A stretch of 50,618 nucleotides of DNA from an uncultured Lachnospiraceae bacterium (GTDB lineage Bacteria > Bacillota > Clostridia > Lachnospirales > Lachnospiraceae): contig CAJUNP010000021.1 in NCBI GenBank assembly GCA_910587935.1, forward strand, positions 1 to 50,618, given 5' to 3'. Below, one piece after another: positions 39,331 through 47,917 of this stretch. Numbering within the stretch: position 1 is the first letter of the stretch; each line of letters begins with the position of its first letter. The position numbers and the translations under genes were made by a program. Under the pieces are notes generated by a model, which ran no database searches, had not been told where the DNA came from, and was given only the letters and a program-made list of their open reading frames with translations.

Positions 39331-40839
39331 GTGAGGAGTTTGCTTTACATCTTAATATTCTTATCAGGTCTAATCTTATTCGTTCTTTCTAAAAGGGCAA
39401 AAAGACAGGGACGTATCGGCAGTACGCAAAACAAAAAGGAAAAAATAGCCGGTTTATTTGATCAAATGGCACACTATATTTATGAAGTTATATTTGTCCG
39501 GTTTCTGTCTGTTTGCGGTAAAAGTCTGTTTCTTCAATCTGTGCTGCAGGCTCCTCAGGTAAAACGGGATCTGTATGCGCTGTACCCGGGAAATACAAAA
39601 GAACTTGAAAAAACGTATTATATCCGGAAACTGAAACTGCTTATGGCAGTTCTCTATGTGGGAGATTTAGTGGTATTATGCGTTCATTTATCATCATTGG
39701 GAACCGGTTTGATCAGCCGGGAGGGGGTTATCCGAAAAAACGACTACGGAAAAGGGGAAAAGTATGTTAATGTCCGGGTTGGTACAGAGGGGGGAGAATT
39801 CAAACAGAATCTGTGTTTAGTTATTGATGAGAAAATATATACCAATGAAGAGCTGGAAATTTTTTTCGGAAGAATTATACCCCAGCTGGAACAAAAGATT
39901 CTTGGTGAAAACGAAAATACGCAAAATATAAAAAGCAATTTAATTCTGCCAACCGGGCTGCAGGGCTATCCTTTTAAACTGGAATGGGAAAGCAGCGACT
40001 ATTTTTTAATGGATCATAAAGGTAGAATTATCGAATCGGAAATTGATGAAAAAGGCCAAAATCTGACTCTTACCTGCCGTTTTCTGTACCGGGACTGGGA
40101 GAAAGAGTATCCTATTCCTCTTCTCCTTTTTCCCGCTGAGAAAAGCCGGCAGGAAATCTGGGAAGAAGAGATTCTCTCGGTTATCCGGAAGTCGGAAGAA
40201 AAACAGAAATATGAGGAAATCTATGCTTTGCCGGAAAGTATGAACGGAGAGGGACTGGTCTGGGAGGAACACAGAGAAGATACAAGTATGTCTCTGCTGG
40301 CGTTTGTGTTACTGGGAGGATGTCTTATATACATACTGCAGGACCGGGAACTGCATCGACAAACAGAGGAACGCAGCCGGCAGATGCTGGCGGAATATCC
40401 GATTGTAATCAACCGCCTTACGCTGTATCTGGGAGCGGGCATGACAATAAAAAGCGCTTTTTACAAAATTGCAATGGATTACCGTGAAAAGAAAAAGGAA
40501 CATGAAAAAAGTTATGTTTATGAAGAAATGCTTTTTGCCTGTTATGAAATGCAGAGCGGCGTTGTGGAGAGAAAAGCATATGAGCGGTTTGGCAGACGCC
40601 TGGGGCTTCAGCCATATACAAGACTGGTCGGATTTTTAAATCAAAGCCTGCAAAAAGGCAATGCAGCGCTTTTGAAGGATTTACAGAAAGAAGCGGAGGA
40701 AGCGCAGGAGGAACGAAGAAACCAGGCAAGGAAAAAGGGGGAAGAAGCAGGAACAAAACTGTTAATACCTATGATGCTGATGCTTGGAATCGTTATGGTT
40801 TTGGTGATGCTGCCGGCGTTCTTATCATTTTCGTTATAA
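39331..40839 (+). CDS. tadC: TadC-like platform protein with an extra N-terminal region
   Basis: The roughly 502-residue protein has N-terminal helices (about 1-20 and 105-130), a soluble segment (about 135-310), another helix (about 318-336) and a C-terminal T2SF-like domain (about 345-500). The T2SF-like part has YPIVINRLTLYLGAGMTIKS and a final membrane hairpin. Usual TadC proteins are about 300 residues, so the N-terminal soluble insert is additional and of unknown role. I prefer the GTG start at 39331, with AAAGGAG 5 nt upstream. TTG at 39304 and ATG at 39313 are in frame but have no good ribosome site. Confidence 0.8.
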   Translation: MRSLLYILIFLSGLILFVLSKRAKRQGRIGSTQNKKEKIAGLFDQMAHYIYEVIFVRFLSVCGKSLFLQSVLQAPQVKRDLYALYPGNTKELEKTYYIRKLKLLMAVLYVGDLVVLCVHLSSLGTGLISREGVIRKNDYGKGEKYVNVRVGTEGGEFKQNLCLVIDEKIYTNEELEIFFGRIIPQLEQKILGENENTQNIKSNLILPTGLQGYPFKLEWESSDYFLMDHKGRIIESEIDEKGQNLTLTCRFLYRDWEKEYPIPLLLFPAEKSRQEIWEEEILSVIRKSEEKQKYEEIYALPESMNGEGLVWEEHREDTSMSLLAFVLLGGCLIYILQDRELHRQTEERSRQMLAEYPIVINRLTLYLGAGMTIKSAFYKIAMDYREKKKEHEKSYVYEEMLFACYEMQSGVVERKAYERFGRRLGLQPYTRLVGFLNQSLQKGNAALLKDLQKEAEEAQEERRNQARKKGEEAGTKLLIPMMLMLGIVMVLVMLPAFLSFSL

Positions 40840-40877
40840 ATTATAAATTTTAAGATTAGATCAGGAGAGTAAAAAAT

Positions 40878-41063
40878 ATGAAAAGGGATGGAAATTTAAA
40901 AGGGTTTCGCGAATTTTTAATTGAAGAAGACGGGATGGGGACAGTAGAAATTATATTAATTATTGTGGTTTTAATCGGTCTGGTTATTATTTTTAAAACG
41001 CAGATCGGGGAAGTGGTTACAAAGATGTTCGGTAAAATTACAAATGAAGTGGATAAGTTTTAA
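40878..41063 (+). CDS. Flp1-like major pilin
   Basis: The 61-residue protein has a charged leader, then a cleavage motif EDG-MGTVE (cut after Gly19, with Glu at mature position 5), a hydrophobic helix EIILIIVVLIGLVIIFK and a short charged tail. This is the standard form of Flp pilins. After cleavage by one of the two A24 peptidases it should polymerise into the Tad pilus. AGGAGAG precedes the ATG. The next gene overlaps it by 20 bp. Confidence 0.92.
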   Translation: MKRDGNLKGFREFLIEEDGMGTVEIILIIVVLIGLVIIFKTQIGEVVTKMFGKITNEVDKF

Positions 41064-42504
41064 AAAAGAAATGTCCGGATGCAATGCATATCTGACGGTA
41101 TTTCTTGCGCTTTCCCTGACCATTATATTATCCCTGTGCCTGACTTTGATTGAAGGCGTAAGAAAAAACGGCGCACGTTTTATGAGTGAATATGCAATGG
41201 ATGTAGGAATGAACAGTATTCTGGCGGAATACCACAGGGAATTACTGAAACAGTATGATGTTTTTTTTGTAGATACTTCATATGGTTCAAACCTGCCCTC
41301 CCTGGATAAAACTGCAGAACGTTTACGATTTTATATGGACGGTAATTTATCCTGCGAAGATTCCGCTCTGAATGTTGTTACGGATTTGTACGGACTGTAT
41401 GTTCAGGATATTCTTATTGGAAGTCCGGCAGTAGCGACGGACGATAAAGGAAGTGTTTTCCGTAAACAGGCAATTGAATATATGTATGATAAATATGGTT
41501 TTTCTATTTTAAAAGATATAGAGGCTTGGGAGAAGGCGGTTGTTGAATATGAGCTTGACGGCAGAAATTTATCGTCTGAAAGAGAAAATGTGGAAGGTCA
41601 GATCAATGCAATTGACGGAAGTGAAATACAGGTGTCAGAGGAAGAGTGGATTGCTATAGAAGTTGATAATCCGGCGGATCAGGTTAATGTGCAGCGGAAT
41701 AAAGAAATTCTTTTGCTTGCAATGCGGGATACGGATAACTTGTCAGACAGCTGTTTTGATAAGACAAAATCGGCTTCAGCCAGAAAACTGAACCAGGGAC
41801 AGGGGATTAAAGAAAAGCAGAATTCCGGTGAGTTTTTGCAGGAGTTATTGCTATTCGATGAATATCTTCTGGAAAAATGCAGCTACTATGGACAGGAGTC
41901 GGAAAAATCACATATGAAATACCAGATTGAGTATATTCTTGCAGGAAAAGATAATGATTTGGATAACCTGAAAAGCATAGCAGCCAGGCTGATTATGATA
42001 CGTGAAGCGGCTAATGCGGCATATCTGTTTTCTAATGAAGGAAAGCGTGCGCAGGCAGCTTTGCTGGCAGCAGGCGTCGCGGCGGTAGCGTTGGTTCCGG
42101 AACTGCAGACATTATTGGAGTATTCGATTCTGTTTGCCTGGGCCTTTGCGGAAAGCGTTTATGATGTCAGGTCATTATTTGACGGGGGAAAGATTCCGTT
42201 ATTGAAAACCGACGACAGTTGGCATACAGGTATTGACTCATTATTTGATTCGTCCGAATCAAACATCGATAAAAACGAAACGGGATTATCTTATACGGAT
42301 TATCTGAGAGTTTTTTTAAAGATGGAAAGGGCGGAGAAAAAAACCATGCGCCTGCTCGATATGGCGGAACTGGACATTCGGAAAACAGCGGGAAATGAAA
42401 ACTTCAGAATTGACGGCTGTATCGATGGAATGACAATTGAGGCGGTCCTTCGGGCCGTCAGCGGATATTCCTTTATAATGCAAAGAGACTGCTGCTATGA
42501 ATAG
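41044..42504 (+). CDS. DUF5702-like Tad-locus protein (TadG-like)
   Basis: The 486-residue protein has one N-terminal membrane helix preceded by SGCNAYLTVFLALSLTIILS, similar to TadE/TadG entry sequences. A long extracytoplasmic part follows, rich in Glu, Asp and Tyr, with a hydrophobic segment near residues 335-375. It fits the DUF5702 proteins I associate with Clostridia Tad loci. It may be a minor pilin or assembly factor. It overlaps both neighbours (20 bp and 8 bp), so it is made together with Flp1. Confidence 0.75.
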   Translation: MKWISFKKEMSGCNAYLTVFLALSLTIILSLCLTLIEGVRKNGARFMSEYAMDVGMNSILAEYHRELLKQYDVFFVDTSYGSNLPSLDKTAERLRFYMDGNLSCEDSALNVVTDLYGLYVQDILIGSPAVATDDKGSVFRKQAIEYMYDKYGFSILKDIEAWEKAVVEYELDGRNLSSERENVEGQINAIDGSEIQVSEEEWIAIEVDNPADQVNVQRNKEILLLAMRDTDNLSDSCFDKTKSASARKLNQGQGIKEKQNSGEFLQELLLFDEYLLEKCSYYGQESEKSHMKYQIEYILAGKDNDLDNLKSIAARLIMIREAANAAYLFSNEGKRAQAALLAAGVAAVALVPELQTLLEYSILFAWAFAESVYDVRSLFDGGKIPLLKTDDSWHTGIDSLFDSSESNIDKNETGLSYTDYLRVFLKMERAEKKTMRLLDMAELDIRKTAGNENFRIDGCIDGMTIEAVLRAVSGYSFIMQRDCCYE

Positions 42505-43513
42505 AAGGGAGGCGGGACACAGAGGGATGCCTTTTCTGGGAAAGAAAATAACTTGCGTAACTACTAAACAATTAAATCAGAACACTCTCCATTATATAAG
42601 AAATGTATCATCGTTTTACTCCCCTGTAAAACAGAATCAAAACCTTTATAATCACAGACATAAAAATTCACATCATTTCTCAGGGAAGGCGTCCCTGTGT
42701 GGCCCGCCGGATATACAGGCTGGTATGACTGTCGAGGCTTCTATCCTTATGCCCTTTTTTCTTATGCTGCTTCTTTCTCTCTTATCATTTATAGAAGTGA
42801 TTCGTTTGCAAAACAGTATAACCATGGGTCTTCGGGAAGCGGGGACTCCGATGTCGGTATATGGATATGCCTGTAATTGTCTTCAGGAGAATGTAGAAAC
42901 AGATTTAACGGGCATTGTGCCGAATGTGATTCTTACATTCGGATATGTGTCGGATAAGGTTAAAGCTTTTGCGGGAGAGAATTACCTGAAATATTCTTCT
43001 CTTTCGGGAGGAGCGGACACGATTCAATATATTACATCTTCCATCATGGAACAGGATGATCGGATAGATTTAAGGGCCGTATACTTTGCGGAATTAAATT
43101 TTAATGTGGCTTTTCTGCCAAAACTGGCGTTGACCAGCAGGTATTTTGGAAGAGCGTGGACCGGCTATCAGGTGGATGGAAAAGAGTCTGAAAGCGATCA
43201 GGAAATTTATGTCTATGTAACTCCTAACGGAACCGTTTACCATATGAGCCGGGAATGTACGCATTTAACGCTTTCCGTGAAACCCTGCCCGTGGGAAGAG
43301 ATAGAGCAAAAGAGAAATGAAAATGGAGGACGGTATTATCCGTGTTCGTTATGCGGAAAAAAAGATATTACCAAGACCGTTTACATAACAACGGAAGGAG
43401 ACCGTTATCATACTTCGCCTCAGTGCTCCGGTTTAAAAAGAACTATCAGGGTAATTCCCCTGTCACAGGCAGAAGGACGTACAAGATGCAAACGGTGTGG
43501 TGGAAAGGGATGA
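42497..43513 (+). CDS. TadE-like pseudopilin with two Cys/His metal-binding-type modules
   Basis: The 338-residue protein has an unusually long leader (about 76 residues), a prepilin-like motif QAGMTVEASILMPFFLMLL (Gly76, Glu80), one membrane helix, a soluble domain (about 105-230) and two C-terminal modules. Module one has Tyr248-His249-X4-Cys254 and Cys283-X2-Cys286. Module two has Tyr304-His305-X4-Cys310 and Cys331-X2-Cys334. The repeated HX4C...CX2C pattern suggests zinc sites, as in Ada-type domains. If exported, these modules would sit at the pilus or cell surface. The end overlaps the next start (ATGA). Confidence 0.75.
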   Translation: MNRREAGHRGMPFLGKKITCVTTKQLNQNTLHYIRNVSSFYSPVKQNQNLYNHRHKNSHHFSGKASLCGPPDIQAGMTVEASILMPFFLMLLLSLLSFIEVIRLQNSITMGLREAGTPMSVYGYACNCLQENVETDLTGIVPNVILTFGYVSDKVKAFAGENYLKYSSLSGGADTIQYITSSIMEQDDRIDLRAVYFAELNFNVAFLPKLALTSRYFGRAWTGYQVDGKESESDQEIYVYVTPNGTVYHMSRECTHLTLSVKPCPWEEIEQKRNENGGRYYPCSLCGKKDITKTVYITTEGDRYHTSPQCSGLKRTIRVIPLSQAEGRTRCKRCGGKG

Positions 43514-43959
43514 GCGCAATGGAATTCAATATACAAATTTTAATATACGGAATGCTTTTTCTGTTTTTAGGGTCTGCGGCCTACTATGATATCCGTTGGA
43601 AAAGTATACCTTGGACGATCTTGGGAACAGGCGTAATTTTTATGGTGATTTGCAGAATATTGCAAAGAAATGATGAGGGAATATCAATGTTACTGGCAGT
43701 TTTGCCGGGAATCGTGCTGCTTTTTATCGCATGGGCTACGGGAGAAACCATCGGTTTCGGAGATGGGATGAGCGTTCTTCTTTTAGGCGGAATGACGGGA
43801 TTTCGAAACTGTATCTGGGTTTTATGTATAAGCTTGATGTTGCTTTCCGCCATTGCAGTTTTGCTGCTGGCATTAAAAAAAGCCGGAAGAAAAACAAAAA
43901 TACCGTATTTACCGTTTTTATTTGTGGCAGAAGGAATATTTGTAATTTTTATAATTTAA
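43510..43959 (+). CDS. Prepilin peptidase, A24 type, second copy
   Basis: The 149-residue hydrophobic protein has the catalytic Asp27 in YYDIRWKSIP and Asp85 in IGFGDGM, the GxGD motif. It is a minimal A24 peptidase without the N-terminal methylase domain. Its ATG overlaps the stop of the pseudopilin gene (ATGA). ATG at 43519 has better spacing from GGAAAGGG and may be used instead. It may be specialised for the pseudopilins next to it, while the first copy serves Flp1. That division is a guess. Confidence 0.85.
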   Translation: MSAMEFNIQILIYGMLFLFLGSAAYYDIRWKSIPWTILGTGVIFMVICRILQRNDEGISMLLAVLPGIVLLFIAWATGETIGFGDGMSVLLLGGMTGFRNCIWVLCISLMLLSAIAVLLLALKKAGRKTKIPYLPFLFVAEGIFVIFII

Positions 43960-43989
43960 TAAAACAATTATAGTGGGGGGAGAAATCAA

Positions 43990-44454
43990 ATGAGTCTGAA
44001 AAAAGAAAACGGTTATTTTTCACTGGAGGCGTGCATGGTTATGCCCCTTGTATTTTATCTGTTGCTTTTTGTCATCTATGCGGGATTTTATCAGTATGAC
44101 CGATGCCTGCTGGAACAGGATATTTACCGCATGTTAATCCGCGCAGGACAGGTTCGGTCAGCCGATAACAGGGAGGTGATAAAAAAGATAAAAGAAGAAG
44201 ATGACAGATGGTATTATGATAAATATGCGTTGTGCCAGATCGGAACAAAAAACATAGAAGTGGATTACGGAAAAATCCAAATTGCACAAAAAGCGGCCCT
44301 TAGGGTAAATATTCCGATTTTAACGGAATGGTCCGGAAAACCTGAATGGATTTTCGAAGCAAACGTTATTTGCGTAAGAAACAGACCGGTAGATACAATA
44401 CGGAAATGCAGAAAAGTGGAAAAGTTTGCAAAAAAGGGGAAAAGAGATGACTGA
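43990..44454 (+). CDS. TadE-like pseudopilin
   Basis: The 154-residue protein starts MSLKKENGYFSLEACMVMPL, a short basic leader with cleavage after Gly8 and Glu at mature position 5. A membrane helix follows (to about 32), then a soluble beta-rich domain and a very basic C-terminus. This is the TadE/TadF form of minor pilins. GGGGGGAG lies upstream of the ATG. Its last 8 bp overlap the FHA protein gene. Confidence 0.8.
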   Translation: MSLKKENGYFSLEACMVMPLVFYLLLFVIYAGFYQYDRCLLEQDIYRMLIRAGQVRSADNREVIKKIKEEDDRWYYDKYALCQIGTKNIEVDYGKIQIAQKAALRVNIPILTEWSGKPEWIFEANVICVRNRPVDTIRKCRKVEKFAKKGKRDD

Positions 44455-45697
44455 ATGGGAATATATACGATTAATGAATCATAATTATCTACAGATTTTA
44501 AGCCGTAAACAGCAGCCGGAGGAACATTATCAGTATCGCATGCTGACAGCCGGTCCGATTGAGGGATTACTGCCCTGCAAGTTCCGCCATATTAACGGTG
44601 CGGTATATTTACTGTATGATATATCGTCGAGGCAAAGTATTAGCAGCGTCTATGCAGATAAAAAAATGGAGCTGCCGGAAGTGTGCAATTTGTTTTTTGC
44701 GCTGAGGCAGACTATTAAAAATATGGAATCGTTTCTGCTCCCGGCTGTAAATTTAATTCTGCGGCCCGAATTTGTGTTTCAGGAACCGGATACTAAAGAA
44801 ATGTATTTTATATGCTGTCCTGATTCGGGAGAGCCTGTCGGGAAATGTTTTGAACAACTGTATGCCTTTCTTTTGGAAGTTCTCGACTATGAGGATGAAG
44901 AATTAACGGGATATTTTTATGAATTATATGACAGGGGAGAAGACGGAGGGAATATTTATCAGGCGGAGGAAATTTATAAAAGCCTGGATGCGTTGCAAAA
45001 TACGAGAAGAAGAAAAACGGAATTGCCGGAGATGCACGAACCGGAAGCCGATCCGATGAAAGAAAATAATTTGGGTTCATATTCAGAATTCGTACCGCAA
45101 AAAGACAGGATCCCTGATCAATGTAAAAAGGTTATATTGTTTTGTTTATTTTATGCAGCTATGACCGGGGGCGGCGTTTATTATATTTCGTTAAATTATA
45201 TATTCAGTTTTTGGGAGAACACCTTGTTTTATACCGTTATTGCATTCGTGACGCTGTTTATGGCCGGCGGAATATTCTGTTGGTTTAAGAAAAAGGAAAG
45301 CGTGGAAATTCCGCCGGTAGAAGAAAAAGAAGATTCTGGCATATTGGAGGAAAACGCTGCTAAAGAACTTTACGGTAAAACTGTTTATTTTGAAAAGGCG
45401 GAAATTGAAAATAAATTATACGGAATAGGAAAGAAAAATAAGAGAATCATAGAGTTAACAAAGTTTCCGTATACAATCGGCAAAAAAGAAGACGCTGTAG
45501 ATGAAGTCCTGCAGGATCATTCTGTAAGCAGAATTCATGCACGGTTTGTTAGCGAAGGAGGAAAGTTGTTTTTGGAAGATTTGAATTCAACAAACGGTAC
45601 CTGCAAAAACGGACTGATGCTGGCGCCGCATGAAAGAGTTGAGGTGGAGTCTGAGGACGAAATATGGTTTGGAAAACAACAGTTTATCTTTCGGTGA
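44447..45697 (+). CDS. Membrane protein with N-terminal DUF6382-like and C-terminal FHA domain
   Basis: The 416-residue protein has an N-terminal cytoplasmic domain (about 1-180) like that of DUF6382 proteins, two membrane helices (about 228-283) and a C-terminal FHA domain (about 339-416). The FHA domain has YTIGKKED, HSVSRIHARF and LEDLNSTNGT, the conserved phosphothreonine-binding residues. Both ends should face the cytoplasm. As the last gene of the Tad operon it may link pilus assembly to Ser/Thr phosphorylation. No kinase gene is in the window. The start at 44447 has a GGGG/AAGAG-type site and overlaps the pseudopilin gene. Confidence 0.82.
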   Translation: MTEWEYIRLMNHNYLQILSRKQQPEEHYQYRMLTAGPIEGLLPCKFRHINGAVYLLYDISSRQSISSVYADKKMELPEVCNLFFALRQTIKNMESFLLPAVNLILRPEFVFQEPDTKEMYFICCPDSGEPVGKCFEQLYAFLLEVLDYEDEELTGYFYELYDRGEDGGNIYQAEEIYKSLDALQNTRRRKTELPEMHEPEADPMKENNLGSYSEFVPQKDRIPDQCKKVILFCLFYAAMTGGGVYYISLNYIFSFWENTLFYTVIAFVTLFMAGGIFCWFKKKESVEIPPVEEKEDSGILEENAAKELYGKTVYFEKAEIENKLYGIGKKNKRIIELTKFPYTIGKKEDAVDEVLQDHSVSRIHARFVSEGGKLFLEDLNSTNGTCKNGLMLAPHERVEVESEDEIWFGKQQFIFR

Positions 45698-45730
45698 TAT
45701 ATAATTTTTCCTATTTCTTTTCGGTTCACA

Positions 45731-45759
45731 TTGACAGCTTTTTATGAATTTGTTACGCT
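45731..45759 (+). promoter_or_regulatory. Probable promoter of the rhomboid gene cluster
   Basis: TTGACA (45731-45736), a 17-bp spacer and TACGCT (45754-45759) lie in the 104-bp gap before the rhomboid gene. The -10 is weak, with four of six matches. Confidence 0.5.
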
Positions 45760-45801
45760 AAAGCAGGCAGATCATGCGACATGAAGAAAGGGAACGGATT
45801 C

Positions 45802-46464
45802 ATGAACAACAAATTAAAATACTGGTGTAACCGTTTGAACGATATGCCCTGTGTAAGCGCGGTTTTAGTGATTGCCAATGTAATTGTTTTTCTCATATGT
45901 ACATTTACAGGAGACCTGTTATATAATATAGGCAATACAGGAGCTGCCTATATACTGGGGGGAGAATACTACCGGATGTTTACGGCCATGTTTTTACACG
46001 TGGACAGCAGCCATCTTGTAGGAAATATGCTGATTTTGTTCGGTCTTGGTACTATGATTGAAAAAGAGGTTGGACATGTCAAATTCGGAATTTTCTATCT
46101 GGCAGCCGGTATATGCGGAGATGTGCTGTCCGTATATGGACAGCTTATATCCGGTGATTTTTTTACTTCCGTCGGAGCCAGCGGAGCTGTGTTTGGCCTG
46201 GACGGAATATTGGTAGCGCTTGTTTTGTTTTCGGGAAAAAATATTTCCGGAGTTACTTTGCCAAGGATCTTTCTGATGCTGGTATGCTCGTTATACAGTG
46301 GTTTTGTGTCTGCTGATTATATTGATAACGGAGCGCACATTGGGGGACTGATCGGAGGATTTTTATTGGGGACAGGTTTGTGCGCTGTTCGAAGATTAAG
46401 AAAGAAAAGACGAAGTTCCATGATGAGCAGGCGGGAAAGGTATGGGTATAGAAATGAACATTAA
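45802..46464 (+). CDS. Rhomboid-family intramembrane serine protease
   Basis: The 220-residue protein has six membrane helices. The catalytic Ser128 lies in GASGAVFG and His179 in NGAHIGGLIGG. The conserved HxxxN (His71, Asn75) before the second helix is also present. It cleaves membrane proteins within the bilayer; the substrate is unknown. I start it at 45802, which has AAAGGGAACGG upstream. An in-frame ATG at 45781 has no ribosome site. The 3' end overlaps the next gene by 11 bp. Confidence 0.92.
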   Translation: MNNKLKYWCNRLNDMPCVSAVLVIANVIVFLICTFTGDLLYNIGNTGAAYILGGEYYRMFTAMFLHVDSSHLVGNMLILFGLGTMIEKEVGHVKFGIFYLAAGICGDVLSVYGQLISGDFFTSVGASGAVFGLDGILVALVLFSGKNISGVTLPRIFLMLVCSLYSGFVSADYIDNGAHIGGLIGGFLLGTGLCAVRRLRKKRRSSMMSRRERYGYRNEH

Positions 46465-47449
46465 TATTTATTATGGCGGAAGAGGTATGATTGATGACCC
46501 TACTCTTTATGTGGTTAATAAGATGCAGGAGGTGTTGGAAGAGCTTCATGTTCATGTAATGCGCTATAATCTATTTGAACAAAAGAACGATATACCGATG
46601 CTGCCGCAGACTCTTAAAAATGCGGACGGTATCATTCTTGCGTCTACAGTGGAATGGTATGGAATCGGCGGATATATGCATCAGTTTTTAGACGCCTGCT
46701 GGCATTATGGAGATAAGGAAAGAATCAGTAATATATACATGTGCCCTGTAGTTATGTCTACTACCTATGGGGAACGCCAGGGCCAATTGGATTTAACAAC
46801 GGCATGGGAAATACTGGGAGGGTTACCCTGCAGCGGAATCTGCGGTTATATCGAAGATACGCTGACTCTTGAAATGAATGAAGGCTACAAGACGCTGATT
46901 GAAAAGAATACGGAAAATATTTATCGGACTATCAATCAAAAGATCCCCAGTCTTCCGGCAAGTAATCAAGTGGTAAAGCAGCGGGTGGCCGCACGTCAGT
47001 TAGAACTGACTCCGCAGGAGTCCGAGCAGCTTTCCCAATTTGTATCGGACGACATTTATGTGCAGCGTCAAAAAGAAGACATTCAGGAGCTGGCAAGTAT
47101 TTTTCGGGATATGTTAGGGGAAAGTGAGAATTCGGGCGAAGAGTATATCAAAGATTTTCAACAGGCTTTCCGTGTGCAGCCGGCGGGTGTGAAAGCAACG
47201 TATGCCATACAGATTGAAGGGAAGAAAATGCCGTTGGTGATACGGGTGGACGGACCCGAAATGCAGTGTGAATATACATCGTGCGAACAGGCGGACGTAA
47301 AGATTCAGGTCAGTCCTGAAACGTTAAACGATATTATACATTCCCGCATGACCTTCCAGCGGGCGTTTATGACGGGCGGTATCGTGTCAAAAGGTGACTT
47401 TAAGGTGCTGCGGGCTTTAGATCAGATTTTTATATTTCCCGAAAAATAA
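46454..47449 (+). CDS. Flavodoxin-like NAD(P)H reductase fused to an SCP2 sterol-carrier-like domain
   Basis: The roughly 331-residue protein has an N-terminal flavodoxin-like fold (about 1-165, starting MNINIYYGGRGMIDDPTLYV, with ADGIILASTVEWYGIGGYMH) and a linker with coiled helices. A C-terminal SCP2-like domain follows (about 230-330, ending FKVLRALDQIFIF). FMN-linked reductases transfer electrons to quinones or similar; SCP2 domains bind lipids or acyl chains. The fusion suggests a reductase acting on a hydrophobic substrate. ATG at 46442 is also possible, but 46454 gives the more natural N-terminus. Confidence 0.78.
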   Translation: MNINIYYGGRGMIDDPTLYVVNKMQEVLEELHVHVMRYNLFEQKNDIPMLPQTLKNADGIILASTVEWYGIGGYMHQFLDACWHYGDKERISNIYMCPVVMSTTYGERQGQLDLTTAWEILGGLPCSGICGYIEDTLTLEMNEGYKTLIEKNTENIYRTINQKIPSLPASNQVVKQRVAARQLELTPQESEQLSQFVSDDIYVQRQKEDIQELASIFRDMLGESENSGEEYIKDFQQAFRVQPAGVKATYAIQIEGKKMPLVIRVDGPEMQCEYTSCEQADVKIQVSPETLNDIIHSRMTFQRAFMTGGIVSKGDFKVLRALDQIFIFPEK

Positions 47450-47469
47450 AGAAAGTGAGATTGATTAAT

Positions 47470-47880
47470 ATGAAAAAAGAGGACTGTATATTCTGCAAAA
47501 TAGCTCATGGAGACATTCCGTCCAGTACGATCTACGAGGATGATGATTTCAGGATTATTCTTGATTTGGGGCCGGCAACGAGAGGGCATGCTTTAATTTT
47601 GCCGAAATCCCACTATGCGGATTTATTTGAACTGCCGCAGGATATGGCAGGCAGGGTAATGATGCTTGCCCAAAAAACGGCTTCGGTGATGAGAGATAAA
47701 CTGTCCTGTGACGGATTTAATTTAGTGCAGAATAACGGTGAAAGCGCAGGGCAGACTGTTTTTCATTTCCACATGCATCTGATTCCCCGTTATGAAAACG
47801 ACGGCCAGAATATTTTATGGAAGCCGGGATCCGCATCGGGTGAAGAATTAGACATTGTCAGAAAGCAGATTACAGAATAA
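47470..47880 (+). CDS. HIT-family nucleotide-binding hydrolase
   Basis: The 136-residue protein has the histidine triad HFHMHLIP (His99, His101, His103) and an N-terminal DCIFCKIAHGDIP motif with the Cys pair of Hint-type proteins. Such enzymes hydrolyse nucleoside phosphoramidates or adenylylated intermediates. The start at 47470 is preferred. A GTG at 47455 is in frame but lies only 5 bp after the previous stop. Confidence 0.93.
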   Translation: MKKEDCIFCKIAHGDIPSSTIYEDDDFRIILDLGPATRGHALILPKSHYADLFELPQDMAGRVMMLAQKTASVMRDKLSCDGFNLVQNNGESAGQTVFHFHMHLIPRYENDGQNILWKPGSASGEELDIVRKQITE

Positions 47881-47917
47881 ATAAATTGAGGTAACGGACA
47901 GGAAGGATAAGAGTGGT

